A stretch of 64,000 bases of DNA from Acidobacteriota bacterium. Lineage in GTDB: Bacteria > Acidobacteriota > Blastocatellia > Pyrinomonadales > Pyrinomonadaceae. The notes under the pieces are model-generated. The model did no database searches, was not told where the DNA came from, and was given only the letters and a program-made list of their open reading frames with translations. The stretch covers positions 1 through 64,000 of the forward strand of contig JAHBSL010000011.1 in NCBI GenBank assembly GCA_019639135.1, given 5' to 3'. Below are positions 41,266 through 50,118 of the stretch, in pieces (position 1 is the stretch's first letter; every line of letters begins with the position of its first letter). Made by a program: the position numbers and the translations under genes.

Positions 41266-41996
41266 CCCAACAAACAAAACCCGTTTCACTCAACTGCCCG
41301 AACTGCGGCGGTGCCGTGATGAGCGACCGTTCGGCGTGCGAATTTTGCCGCTCGCGGCTGAAAACGGTCGGCTGTCCGGGCTGTCTCGGGCTGATGTTTC
41401 TCGGAGCAAAGTTCTGCTCAAATTGCGGCAGAAAGGCATCCGCTGTCGTTGTCATCGAAGAAAAAGCGGACTGCGATTGCCCGCGGTGCCGGAGGCCGCT
41501 TCAGTTGCTTGAGATCGACGGGGTTCGGATCCGCGAGTGCGGCCGCTGCGGCGGATTCTGGTCGGCAACAGAGACGTTCGAAGAACTTTGTTCAAACAGC
41601 GAACAGCAAGCCTCGGTGCTCGGCTTCATCGGGAGCGACGCCCACCCGCACGCGCACCCGGCGACCATCTCATACGTTCCTTGCCCCGACTGCGGCGAGC
41701 TGATGAACCGCAGCAACTTCGCCCGTTCGTCCGGCGTCATCATCGACATCTGCAAGCAGCACGGCGTTTGGTTCGATGCCGACGAACTGCCGAAGATCAT
41801 CGCCTTTATCAACAAAGGCGGGCTCTCGCGACAGCGTGAAAAAGAGAAGATCGCTCTCGAAGACGAACGACGTAAACTCCGCGACGACCAGCGGCGAATG
41901 GCCATGATCGAACGCCGGGCGGGCGTGGCGAAATACGATGACGAGCTTGAGAACTCACGGTTCGGCAAGATCGTCAGCCGGCTCTTCGACCTATAG
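41262..41996 (+). CDS. Zinc-ribbon protein with TFIIB-type zinc finger
   Basis: The 244-aa cytosolic protein has four Cys-rich segments: CPNCGGAV with CEFC (about residues 14-36), CPGC with CSNC, CPRC followed by IRECGRCGGFW (zf-TFIIB-like, about 75-100), and CPDCGELM later paired with IDICKQHGVWFD. The C-terminal helix is highly charged (RQREKEKIALEDERRKLRDD). Such proteins probably bind nucleic acid or protein partners through zinc, but no function is assigned. Its start overlaps the aroDE stop (4 nt), and the ThiF gene begins right after its stop, so it is part of the same chain. Confidence 0.85.
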   Translation: MTQQTKPVSLNCPNCGGAVMSDRSACEFCRSRLKTVGCPGCLGLMFLGAKFCSNCGRKASAVVVIEEKADCDCPRCRRPLQLLEIDGVRIRECGRCGGFWSATETFEELCSNSEQQASVLGFIGSDAHPHAHPATISYVPCPDCGELMNRSNFARSSGVIIDICKQHGVWFDADELPKIIAFINKGGLSRQREKEKIALEDERRKLRDDQRRMAMIERRAGVAKYDDELENSRFGKIVSRLFDL

Positions 41997-43016
41997 ATGA
42001 ACGAACGCTACAGCCGTCAAATATTGTTTCGCGAGATCGGCCGCGAGGGTCAGGAGCGGCTGCACGCTTCGCGTGTGCTCGTCGTCGGCTGCGGTGCTCT
42101 CGGAGCCGCGCATGCGGAGATGCTCTCGCGAGCAGGCGTTGGAAAATTGCGGATAGTTGATCGTGATTTCGTCGAATTCACCAACCTTCAACGCCAAACT
42201 CTCTTCAGCGAATCCGACGCCGCGGACCGCCTACCGAAGGCGATCGCCGCCAAAAAACGCATCTCAAAGATCAATTCTGAGATCGATGTCGAGGCGATCG
42301 TCGCGGACGTCAACAACTCCAACGTCGAATCCTTGATTGCCGGCTGCGACATCATCCTCGACGGCACAGACAATTTTCAGGTTCGCTATCTCGTCAACGA
42401 TGCTTGCGTAAAACACGCAAAGCCGTGGATCTACGGTGCCGCCGTTTCGAGCTACGGGACGACGATGACCATCCGCCCGGGCGAAACGCCGTGTCTCCGC
42501 TGCATCTTTGAGGAAATGCCGGATGCGGGCAGTGCCCCGACTTGCGACACAGCCGGAGTGATCATGCCGATCATCGCCAGCATTTCCGCCATACAAGTGG
42601 CCGAGGCGATCAAGCTACTCGTCGGCGACACCGCGTCGCTCCATCGCTCGCTTGTCCAAATTGACGTCTGGGCTAACGATTGGCGAAAGATAAAGCTCGC
42701 GGGCCCGAGCGAGGATTGTATCTGCTGCATCGGTCGCAAATTCGAATTTCTCGACGCGGAAGCACAGGAATTTGCCGCCGTCCTGTGCGGCCGCGACGCC
42801 GTCCAGATCGCCCCGCCGCGACCAACGGAGATCGACCTTCCGGCCCTCGCCGCCCGGCTTTCGGCCCTCGGCGATGTGAAGCAAAACGAGTATTTGCTTC
42901 GGTTCGGCATCGAAGAACAGGAGATCACCGTCTTCCGCGACGGCCGTGCGATAATCAAAGGCACCGATGATGTTTCTAAAGCCCGATCGGTCTATTCGAA
43001 GTACGTAGGAACCTAG
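41997..43016 (+). CDS. ThiF/MoeB-type E1 adenylyltransferase
   Basis: The 339-aa E1-like enzyme activates the C-terminus of a ubiquitin-like sulfur carrier (ThiS or MoaD) with ATP. It has RYSRQILFREIGREGQERL, the nucleotide loop VVGCGALGAAHAE (about residues 30-42), DRDFVEFTNLQRQTLF, the zinc-binding CLRC and CICC pairs and the Cys of PTCDTAGV. The C-terminal region (about 250-339, LCGRDAVQI and YLLRFGIEEQEITVF) is as in single-domain ThiF relatives. No ThiS, MoaD or sulfurtransferase gene is adjacent, so the true partner is unknown. It starts directly after the zinc-ribbon gene. Confidence 0.9.
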   Translation: MNERYSRQILFREIGREGQERLHASRVLVVGCGALGAAHAEMLSRAGVGKLRIVDRDFVEFTNLQRQTLFSESDAADRLPKAIAAKKRISKINSEIDVEAIVADVNNSNVESLIAGCDIILDGTDNFQVRYLVNDACVKHAKPWIYGAAVSSYGTTMTIRPGETPCLRCIFEEMPDAGSAPTCDTAGVIMPIIASISAIQVAEAIKLLVGDTASLHRSLVQIDVWANDWRKIKLAGPSEDCICCIGRKFEFLDAEAQEFAAVLCGRDAVQIAPPRPTEIDLPALAARLSALGDVKQNEYLLRFGIEEQEITVFRDGRAIIKGTDDVSKARSVYSKYVGT

Positions 43017-43020
43017 AACT

Positions 43021-43419
43021 TTGAATGATACATATTCAAAAGAGGAATTAAGTAAGATAGTCGGAACCGCCCCGACAAAGGGACTTTGGTGTAAAAAGTG
43101 CAATGTTTTCATTCCTCAATTTGCCGACGTCACCAAATCCGAAATGAACCGTGTGCGGCATCTGATCGATACGGGGCGTAGCGCTCAAGCGACGCTGGAA
43201 CTGAAATATTTCGCATCTTGCCCAATCGATTGGGCAAAACTTTGGATACAACACCGGGGAGTTCCCGAACCAATTTTTGGTTATCCGTGTCCATACTGCG
43301 CGAAACCGCTAAGGACCTCCGAGGCAAAACAATGCATACACTGTAAACGGGACTGGCACGTTGAGAACCGTATACTATTGTTGGGCACCGATACCCCTTG
43401 GGCGGCGGAATTGCCCTAA
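43021..43419 (+). CDS. Small Cys-rich hypothetical protein, TTG start
   Basis: The 132-aa protein has three CxxC pairs: WCKKC (about residues 23-27), CPYC (about 92-95) and CIHC (about 107-110), likely making one or two zinc-binding sites. A helical middle (MNRVRHLIDTGRSAQATLEL) lies between them. The frame can only start at TTG 43021, 5 nt after the ThiF stop, which implies coupling, unless the protein starts at an internal Met (about residue 42). Base composition is visibly more A+T rich than the flanking genes. I recognise no family. Confidence 0.6.
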   Translation: MNDTYSKEELSKIVGTAPTKGLWCKKCNVFIPQFADVTKSEMNRVRHLIDTGRSAQATLELKYFASCPIDWAKLWIQHRGVPEPIFGYPCPYCAKPLRTSEAKQCIHCKRDWHVENRILLLGTDTPWAAELP

Positions 43420-43572
43420 GAATAAGCCTTTCTGAGCGAAGCCCGCGTATCGTTTGCACGTTACAGATTCGAAACGGGTTCGAGCAGATGAGCAGCGAAA
43501 AGCGATCATTATCGTCGGTGGGTGCGGTATTCTAAGAGACGGTGCTCACCGAATGTTAACCAGTACTCTTGC

Positions 43573-44715
43573 TCAACTAGCCTTTACGATATTAGCTAGA
43601 GGTCTCACCAGGATATTTTCCGCTATCTCATACTCGCGGTTACCCGGATAGACAACAGTCAAACTGTCAAGAGACAGCATTTCGCTGCTCTTTTTCATTG
43701 ACTCCGAAATAGTCGGTGCATCGCTGTATTTGAATTCGAATCCCAGCTTCTTTCCGTCTTTCACCACCAGAAGATCCAGTTCGGCCTGCGAATGAACGCC
43801 CCAGAAGAAGCATTCTTCGGGGCGCGCTTCAAGACTACGAATCGTCTCCTCAAGAGCATATCCTTCCCAAGAAGCTCCTAGTTTCGGGTTGCTTTCGAGG
43901 TCATTGATGGTTCGGATTCCGAGAAGTGAATGAAAGATCCCACTATCGCGAAAATAGATCTTTGGACGTTTCACCTGCCGCTTTCCGATGTTCTCAAACC
44001 ATGGCGGAAGCTCGCGGATCATTAAAGTGCCGGTTAGAATATCAAGGTAGTTCCGCGCTGTGGTGTCGTTTATGTCGAGCGACCTGCCAAGATCAGAAAA
44101 ATTCACGATCTGACCGTGAAAATGTGCCAGCATCATCCAGAACCGCCGCAGTTGCAGCGCAGAAACTCGGATGCCGAGTGCAGGGATGTCACGTTCAAGA
44201 AACGTTCGAATATAACTCTCCCGCCACATGTAACTTAGCTTGTCATCATCAGCCAGGTATGACAGCGGGAAGCCGCCGCGAATAAGGTGCTTTTCCGAGT
44301 TTTCTACGCCAACCTCAGAAAGATCGAAAGGCGTTAGTTCGATGTAGCTAAGTCGGCCAGCTAGCGATTCGGACGATTGACGAACAAGTTCACCCGAAGC
44401 GCTCCCGAGAATTAGGTACTTCTGAGGCAATTTTCTGTCAATAAGAACTCTAAGAACAGGAAAAAAATCCGGTATCCGTTGTATCTCGTCAATAACGATC
44501 AAGCCGCTCAACTTCTCGAGCGTCAGGAGCGGGTTCTCCAAACGGGCAAGATCAACAGGATCTTCTAGGTCGAATCGATGAACTTCTTGATCTGTCTGGT
44601 CGCCAAAGATGCCGGCCAGCGTGGTCTTTCCGCACTGTCTTGGGCCAAGGATCGCCACAGCCGGAGTTACTTGAAACGCTTCGTGAATCTTCTTTTCAAA
44701 GGCTTTTCGTTTCAT
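43573..44715 (-). CDS. AAA ATPase with DUF4143 domain
   Basis: The 380-aa ATPase is of the AAA_14/DUF4143 family: MKRKAFEKKIHEAFQVTPAV, Walker A LGPRQCGKTTLA (about residues 24-35), Walker B LIVIDEIQRI (about 70-79), the LGSASGELVRQ sensor block, ELTPFDLSEV and a C-terminal DUF4143 nuclease-fold-like region ending ETIRSLEARPEECFFWG with LDLLVVKDGKKLGFEFKYSD. The last segment looks like a PD-(D/E)XK-type core (D..EFK). I chose the ATG at 44715 because upstream codons lack family similarity. These genes are frequent in accessory or defence-like settings and spread by transfer. The composition is less G+C rich than the neighbours. Confidence 0.88.
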   Translation of the reverse strand: MKRKAFEKKIHEAFQVTPAVAILGPRQCGKTTLAGIFGDQTDQEVHRFDLEDPVDLARLENPLLTLEKLSGLIVIDEIQRIPDFFPVLRVLIDRKLPQKYLILGSASGELVRQSSESLAGRLSYIELTPFDLSEVGVENSEKHLIRGGFPLSYLADDDKLSYMWRESYIRTFLERDIPALGIRVSALQLRRFWMMLAHFHGQIVNFSDLGRSLDINDTTARNYLDILTGTLMIRELPPWFENIGKRQVKRPKIYFRDSGIFHSLLGIRTINDLESNPKLGASWEGYALEETIRSLEARPEECFFWGVHSQAELDLLVVKDGKKLGFEFKYSDAPTISESMKKSSEMLSLDSLTVVYPGNREYEIAENILVRPLANIVKAS

Positions 44716-44824
44716 TACGTGAAAACTCAGGACTAACACCCGAATTTTCATGATATCGTATTTATGACCGAATCTCCATGTTTTTTTCGTCTGAATCTTC
44801 GCGTATAAATTTGGACAATGAGAT

Positions 44825-46192
44825 ATGCTGGTATCGACGGTGAAACATCTTCCCAAAATTGTAATAATCGGCGGCGGGTTCGGCGGGCTTTGGGCGGCGA
44901 AGTCTTTGGCTAACACGCCGGTCGATGTAACGCTGATCGACCGCAAGAATCACCACGTCTTCCAGCCGCTGCTTTATCAGGTGGCGACCGCCGTGCTATC
45001 GCCCGGCGAGATCGCCTCGCCCATTCGGCGAATTCTTCACCACGCAAAGAACATCGAGGTGATCCTCGGTGAAGCTGTTGACTTCGATAAAGAGAATAAC
45101 GCCGTCAGGCTCGATGACGGGACAGAGGTTCCGTTCGACTATTTGATCGTCGCCGCCGGAGCCCGCCACGCCTATTTCGGCCGCGATGAATGGGAGACCT
45201 GGGCTCCGGGATTGAAGACGCTCGAGGACGCGGTCGAGATCCGACGGCGCGTGCTGCTTGCATTTGAGCTTGCCGAGCGAAAGGCCGCCCTTTCCGGCAT
45301 ACAAGACGAACTCACTTTTGCCGTTGTCGGGGCCGGGCCGACCGGTGTCGAACTCGCCGGTGCCATCGCCGGCATTGCCCGGCAAGCGCTGAACAAGGAC
45401 TTCAAAGCGATCGATACATCGAAGGCACGGGTCGTTTTGTTCGAAGGCTCGGACCGCGTGCTCGGCACTTTTGCGAGCGATCTTTCCGAGAGCGCCAAGC
45501 AGCAATTGGAAGAGCTCGGCGTCGAGGTCCGGCTAAGCAGCTTCGTTACCGAGATCGAGCCCGGAAAGCTGAAGGTCGGTGAAGATTGGTTCGAGTGCGA
45601 TGTCGTTCTCTGGGCGACCGGTGTCGCTGCATCGCCGCTCGGGGCAAGGCTTGGCGTCGAAACCGACCGTGCCGGGCGCGTCAAGGTCAAATCCGATCTC
45701 TCGATCCCGGGCCACCGGAACATTTTCGTCATCGGGGATATGGTCCATTTACTGCAGGAGAACGGCGATCCCGTTCCGGGCGTCAGTCCCGCCGCAATGC
45801 AGATGGGGCGGCTGACGGCAAAGAACATCCTCGCCGAAATAAAAGGCAAACCACGAAAGAATTTCGTTTACGTCGATAAAGGCTCGATGGCGACCATCGG
45901 CCGCAGCCGGGCGATCGCACAGGTCTTCGGTATGAAGTTCCGAGGCTTCATCGCCTGGCTTATGTGGCTCTTTCTCCACGTGGTTTTCCTGATCGGTTTC
46001 CGCAACCGTTTGTTCGTATTGATGGGCTGGTTCTGGGCATATCTGACACGCGAACGAAGTGCCCGGCTGATCACCGGCGACGCCAACGAACTCCGCGACG
46101 CGCTGATGTTCATGGAGGGCGAAGAGGCCGTAAAGTTCCTCGAAAAGCTCGCCGCAAAGCCAAATGCGCCCAAAGCGAAAGACGCCGCCTGA
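44825..46192 (+). CDS. ndh: Type II NADH dehydrogenase (NAD(P)/FAD-dependent oxidoreductase)
   Basis: The 455-aa membrane-bound flavoprotein oxidises NADH and reduces quinone without pumping protons. The FAD-binding IVIIGGGFGGLWAAKSL (about residues 12-28), HHVFQPLLYQVATAVLSPGEI, the NADH-binding FAVVGAGPTGVELAGAIAG (about 165-183) and FVIGDMVHL near residue 305 are classical. The C-terminal hydrophobic stretch (LMWLFLHVVFLIGFRNRLFV, about residues 380-400) anchors the protein to the membrane. It lies divergent from the DUF4143 gene with about 110 nt between. Confidence 0.93.
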   Translation: MLVSTVKHLPKIVIIGGGFGGLWAAKSLANTPVDVTLIDRKNHHVFQPLLYQVATAVLSPGEIASPIRRILHHAKNIEVILGEAVDFDKENNAVRLDDGTEVPFDYLIVAAGARHAYFGRDEWETWAPGLKTLEDAVEIRRRVLLAFELAERKAALSGIQDELTFAVVGAGPTGVELAGAIAGIARQALNKDFKAIDTSKARVVLFEGSDRVLGTFASDLSESAKQQLEELGVEVRLSSFVTEIEPGKLKVGEDWFECDVVLWATGVAASPLGARLGVETDRAGRVKVKSDLSIPGHRNIFVIGDMVHLLQENGDPVPGVSPAAMQMGRLTAKNILAEIKGKPRKNFVYVDKGSMATIGRSRAIAQVFGMKFRGFIAWLMWLFLHVVFLIGFRNRLFVLMGWFWAYLTRERSARLITGDANELRDALMFMEGEEAVKFLEKLAAKPNAPKAKDAA

Positions 46193-46279
46193 CCGCAGGT
46201 TGAGAATTCCTGTGACTTATCTCCCCGATTTGCTTATACTTGGAGCAATTCGAATTTTCGCTTCTTTAACACCACCCTG

Positions 46280-48430
46280 ATGATCAAAAACCTTTGCTTC
46301 GCTCTTGCGGCAACGTTCCTTTTCATTTCTGTTTCTTCGGCAAATGCGCCGACGCTTTGGTCCGTTAACTCACGTGCCGACGTGCTCAAAGGCGACCCGA
46401 ACGGCGTCTCGGTCGGCCCGAACGGTGAGCTTACGCTTGCTCCGCGGTTGACCGAAGCGTTCAATACCGGCCAGCCATACATCTGGTCAACTGCCGCAGA
46501 TGCCGCGGGCAATGTGTACGTCGGCTCTGGCGGCGAGGGCCGCATCTTTCGCGTAACGCCAGCCGGTGCGGGTTCGCTCTTTGCCGATCTCGGTGAGCAG
46601 AACGTGACCGCCATTGCCATTGGCCGCGGCGGCGAGGTCTTTGCCGCGACCTCGCCCGATGGAAAGGTTTACCGGATCAACGCCGCCGGAAATGCCGAGG
46701 TCTTTTTTGAGCCGAACGAGAAATACATTTGGTCGCTGTCGGTGATGAACGACGGGAGCCTCGCGGTTGCGACCGGCGAGAACGGCAAGATCTTTCGTGT
46801 TCGCTCGGCTCGAGCCACGGCGGCCGCCTCGCTTTTCTATGATTCGAGCGAACTGCACATCATCTCTCTTGCGGCGGACGCCCAAGGCAACCTGATCGCC
46901 GGGACGGATTCCAACGGGCTTGTTCTTCGAATCGACCAAAGCGGGCGTGCTTTTGCCTTACTCGATTCGCCGCTGCGTGAGGTCCACTCGGTCGCTGTCG
47001 GGCGTGACGGCTCGATCTATGCACTCGCGATCAGCGAATCGGTCTCGACCGCAGCACCGGCTGCATCGCCGACACCGGAGCCTCGGACTGTCACGGTCGA
47101 TAAGGCTTCGCCCACTGCTCAGCCTGCGCCCGAGAAGAGCCGTTATGATCTTTCTGCGGCAAAGTCCGCCGTTTATCGGATAGCACCTTCGGGGGCGAAC
47201 GAGATCATCTGGTCGTCCGGCACGGTGGTCGGTTTTTCGCTATTGCCGATCGCGGGCGGCGGAGGTGTCCATCTCGGCACTTCCGACAAGGGCCGCATCT
47301 ACACGATCTCGGATTCAGCTAACGAGCAGCTCACCGTTCAGACAGGCGCCGGACAGGTCAGCACGTTGCTTCAAGCCGGCAATACTGTGATCGCCGGCGG
47401 CAGCAATCAGGGCGTTCTTTATCGGTTCGGGCCGGATGCGGTCGCTGAGGGCCGCTATGAATCGCCGGTGCTCGATGCCCGCTCTTCCGCCGATTGGGGC
47501 CGCATCTGGTGGCGTTCGGAAGGAAATGTAACTATCGAGACCCGGAGCGGCAATACGGAAGAGCCGGGCGAGACGTGGACCGCTTGGGCACCCGTCCGAG
47601 GTGAAACGACCGCGGGCCAGATCGGAAGCCCTGCGGCAAGATTCGTCCAGTGGCGTGCAACGCTTCGCTCGGGAACTCCGGCTGCGGCACTCCGTGAGGT
47701 GACTCTCGCATACCTTCCGGCTAACATCGCTCCTGAGGTAACATCGCTCAACGGACTTCCGGCAAACGTTGGGCTGGCGCCGAACCCGCCGATCCAGATC
47801 GACCCGAACATCGAAACCTCTGGGATGGACCCTGCGATCTTCGGGATTCCGAATCAGGTTCCGCCGCCGCGGCGCGTTTATCAAAAAGGAGCCGCCGCTT
47901 TTCAATGGACCGCCGAGGACCGGAACGGCGATGCGCTTCTCTATGACGTTTACATCAAGGAAGTTCGTGACCGCGATTTTGTGAAGATACGTTCGGGTAT
48001 CGCCGAGACTTTCATCACCATCGATGGGACAAGCCTCGCCGACGGGCGATATATCATCAAGGTCGTCGCGAAAGATTCGATCCAGAACGCCGCTGCCCGA
48101 GTGCTCTCAGGTGAGCGAATAAGCGAACCGTTCGATGTGGATAACACGCAGCCGCGGGTCACCATCGTCGGCCAGCCGACAGTTGCGAATGGACGGGCAC
48201 GTGTTATCTTTACGGCGATAGATGGCTCAGGATATCTCGTCAAGGCCGAAGCAAGCATCGACGGCGGGCCGTGGATGCCGGTCGCCGCCGAGGACGGCAT
48301 TACAGATGGACCGAACGAACGCTTTGTCGTCGAAACAGCGATGCCCGCAACCGGATCTTCGTCGGTCGTGCTTCGTGTTTTCGATTCGGCGGGGAATATC
48401 GGGAACGCCAGAGCATTGATCAACCGTTAG
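46280..48430 (+). CDS. Exported beta-propeller protein with Fn3-like C-terminus
   Basis: The 716-aa protein has a signal peptide (MIKNLCFALAATFLFISVSS). Propeller-like blades follow, containing DAAGNVYVGSGGEGRIFRVT, GGEVFAATSPDGKVYRI, DGSLAVATGENGKIFRV and GGGVHLGTSDKGRIYTI. A Pro/Ala/Thr linker lies near residues 255-285. The C-terminal half contains immunoglobulin- or Fn3-like pieces (FQWTAEDRNGDALLYDVYIK; VDNTQPRVTIVGQPTVANGR). It resembles proteins that read out ligand at the cell surface, but I recognise no named family. The 87-nt leader contains no convincing promoter, and a small zinc protein follows 28 nt later. Confidence 0.82.
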   Translation: MIKNLCFALAATFLFISVSSANAPTLWSVNSRADVLKGDPNGVSVGPNGELTLAPRLTEAFNTGQPYIWSTAADAAGNVYVGSGGEGRIFRVTPAGAGSLFADLGEQNVTAIAIGRGGEVFAATSPDGKVYRINAAGNAEVFFEPNEKYIWSLSVMNDGSLAVATGENGKIFRVRSARATAAASLFYDSSELHIISLAADAQGNLIAGTDSNGLVLRIDQSGRAFALLDSPLREVHSVAVGRDGSIYALAISESVSTAAPAASPTPEPRTVTVDKASPTAQPAPEKSRYDLSAAKSAVYRIAPSGANEIIWSSGTVVGFSLLPIAGGGGVHLGTSDKGRIYTISDSANEQLTVQTGAGQVSTLLQAGNTVIAGGSNQGVLYRFGPDAVAEGRYESPVLDARSSADWGRIWWRSEGNVTIETRSGNTEEPGETWTAWAPVRGETTAGQIGSPAARFVQWRATLRSGTPAAALREVTLAYLPANIAPEVTSLNGLPANVGLAPNPPIQIDPNIETSGMDPAIFGIPNQVPPPRRVYQKGAAAFQWTAEDRNGDALLYDVYIKEVRDRDFVKIRSGIAETFITIDGTSLADGRYIIKVVAKDSIQNAAARVLSGERISEPFDVDNTQPRVTIVGQPTVANGRARVIFTAIDGSGYLVKAEASIDGGPWMPVAAEDGITDGPNERFVVETAMPATGSSSVVLRVFDSAGNIGNARALINR

Positions 48431-48458
48431 CAGTTTCAGTCTCTACCCGGAGGAGAAA

Positions 48459-48695
48459 ATGGCAAACTTAGAGGTAGGAAGTGCCGCCGTCTGCGGCATA
48501 TGCGGCAAGGACACAACCGTTACGCAAATATCGGAACGCGAGGGAACTACCGCGTACGACCTGAAATGCTGGCACCGCAATGCTGTGTGCCCTAAGTGCG
48601 GCGAACTTGCACGCGATGCAAGCGACACGGTCCAGCAGGTTTTGCCCCACTGCGAGAAGTGCGACGGGCCGTACTATACGGACGACGATGAATAA
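48459..48695 (+). CDS. Small zinc-binding protein, 78 aa
   Basis: The 78-aa acidic protein has cysteine pairs CGIC (about residues 12-15), CPKC (about 44-47) and CEKC (about 66-69), plus Cys/His in LKCWHRNAVC. Zinc binding is likely. A strong ribosome site (CCCGGAGGAG) lies 4 nt before the ATG. The function is unknown. It follows the propeller gene and converges with a zinc-ribbon membrane protein whose stop is 4 nt away. Confidence 0.8.
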   Translation: MANLEVGSAAVCGICGKDTTVTQISEREGTTAYDLKCWHRNAVCPKCGELARDASDTVQQVLPHCEKCDGPYYTDDDE

Positions 48696-48698
48696 TGC

Positions 48699-49295
48699 CT
48701 AGTCGCGCTTCGGCAGCGTCATCGTCTCGCCTTCAGTGTTCATCTCAAGATGTCTCGTCGTGTCTTCGGTGACGCTCGGCAGCACGAGTTCGCCCGTTCG
48801 GTAACGCGACTCGGGCGAGACGAACTCGGTCGAAGCCGGCGAAAGTTCTGCATTCGTGCTCCGGGCACTGTTAAGAACCGGAACACTTTCGTTCGCCTGA
48901 AGTTCTCTCCGTTGCTCCATCTTCTTCGATTTGAGAAGATCCGAAATGCCTTTGCCGAGGAACGTGAAAGCCGGAAAAAGCATCGCCCACCACCAAGCCT
49001 TGCCGCCCGCGACGCCGGTCGTAAACAGCACGATCGAAACGATCAGAAACCCGATGCCGCTGATGATCGCCTTGACCGCATCGCCATAGACCTCGGCCGG
49101 GTCGCTCCGTCTGCGTTCTTCTTCCGGTGTCGTCGAAGCAAACCCGAGTGAGGAATCAAGATCCATCCCGAGCCCGAGGTCGTCCGACTTTGGCTTTCCG
49201 GTCAACGCTTTTGAAACAACGCCGATGTCAACACCGCAGCTCCGGCAAAACTTGCCGTCCTCCGGGTTCTTGGTTCCGCATTTTGGACAAAACAT
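48699..49295 (-). CDS. Zinc-ribbon membrane protein
   Basis: The 198-aa protein has an N-terminal zinc ribbon MFCPKCGTKNPEDGKFCRSC (residues 1-20). Two transmembrane helices lie at about residues 75-115 (AIISGIGFLIVSIVLFTTGV and AWWWAMLFPAFTFLGKGI), and the charged C-terminal tail ends TLPKRD. It would sit in the inner membrane with the zinc ribbon facing the cytoplasm. No family function is known. It lies 10 nt downstream of rlmB on the same strand, so is probably cotranscribed. Confidence 0.85.
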   Translation of the reverse strand: MFCPKCGTKNPEDGKFCRSCGVDIGVVSKALTGKPKSDDLGLGMDLDSSLGFASTTPEEERRRSDPAEVYGDAVKAIISGIGFLIVSIVLFTTGVAGGKAWWWAMLFPAFTFLGKGISDLLKSKKMEQRRELQANESVPVLNSARSTNAELSPASTEFVSPESRYRTGELVLPSVTEDTTRHLEMNTEGETMTLPKRD

Positions 49296-49305
49296 AGTTC
49301 AGTGG

Positions 49306-50118
49306 TCAGTTGCCAGCCTTTAGCTGCCGAGCCAGTTCGCGTTGTCGGCGGGCCTCGAAAAGTATAACGCCGGCCGCGACCGAAACGTTCAGGCTCTCTA
49401 TCTTTCCATACATTGGTATCCTGACCAAAACGTCGCAGTTCTCCGCAACCAGCCGATGAAGCCCGCTGCCCTCTGCCCCGAGCACCAAAGCCGTCGGCTG
49501 CATCCAGTCCCATTCGGTATAATCCTTTTCCGCCTCGCCCGAAGTGCCGACGACCCAGATCTCACGCCGCTTCAGTTCCTCTATCGCCCGGTTCAGGTTC
49601 CCGACCTTCGCTAGCTTCATAAATTCCGTCGCACCGGCGGCTGATTTTGCAACCGTTTCTGTCATTCCCACTGCTCTGCGTTCGGGAATGACCACGCCGT
49701 CCGCTCCCGCACATTCCGCCGTCCGAATGACCGCACCGAGGTTTCGCGGGTCTTCCACCCCATCAAGCAGGACGACGAGTTCGGGCCTTTCGGCCGCGTC
49801 AAGAACGTCATCGAGCGTGAAATAGCTGACCTCCTCTACGAACGCGATAACGCCCTGATGGTTGGCTCCTTTCGGGACGATCGCGTCCATCGCCCGTCGC
49901 GTGACGATCTCGACCGGAATGCGTTTCTCGCGGGCAAGCCAGGCCAGGTCGGCAAGCCGAGCCTCGCGGCCGCCTTCGGTAAATTTTATCGAGGCGACCT
50001 GCCGCTTCCCCGAGCGCAGAAGTTCCGTCACCGGCAGTACTCCATAGACGACAGCACTCTCGTTCTCCCTGCGGCTCGGCCTCGGTTCCCTTCCCGGCTC
50101 CGGGCGATACTTTTTCAT
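49306..50118 (-). CDS. rlmB: 23S rRNA 2'-O-ribose methyltransferase, RlmB/TrmH family
   Basis: This 270-aa SPOUT methyltransferase is most like RlmB, which methylates G2251 of 23S rRNA. An N-terminal substrate-binding domain (YGVLPVTELLRSGKRQVASI, about residues 27-46; RRAMDAIVPKGANHQGVIAF) precedes the SpoU trefoil: LDGVEDPRNLGAVIRTAECAG, VIPERRAVGMTETVAKSAAG, VLGAEGSGLHRLV and IPMYGKIESLNVSVAAGVIL. The gene overlaps the start of the following gene's partner by 4 nt (its start lies inside the 50115 stop). It is followed by a zinc-ribbon membrane protein at 10 nt. Confidence 0.93.
   Translation of the reverse strand: MKKYRPEPGREPRPSRRENESAVVYGVLPVTELLRSGKRQVASIKFTEGGREARLADLAWLAREKRIPVEIVTRRAMDAIVPKGANHQGVIAFVEEVSYFTLDDVLDAAERPELVVLLDGVEDPRNLGAVIRTAECAGADGVVIPERRAVGMTETVAKSAAGATEFMKLAKVGNLNRAIEELKRREIWVVGTSGEAEKDYTEWDWMQPTALVLGAEGSGLHRLVAENCDVLVRIPMYGKIESLNVSVAAGVILFEARRQRELARQLKAGN

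Noticed and set aside
43454..43651. Short plus-strand frame (65 codons)
   Set aside because: It overlaps the 3' end of the DUF4143 ATPase, has no motif and no ribosome site.
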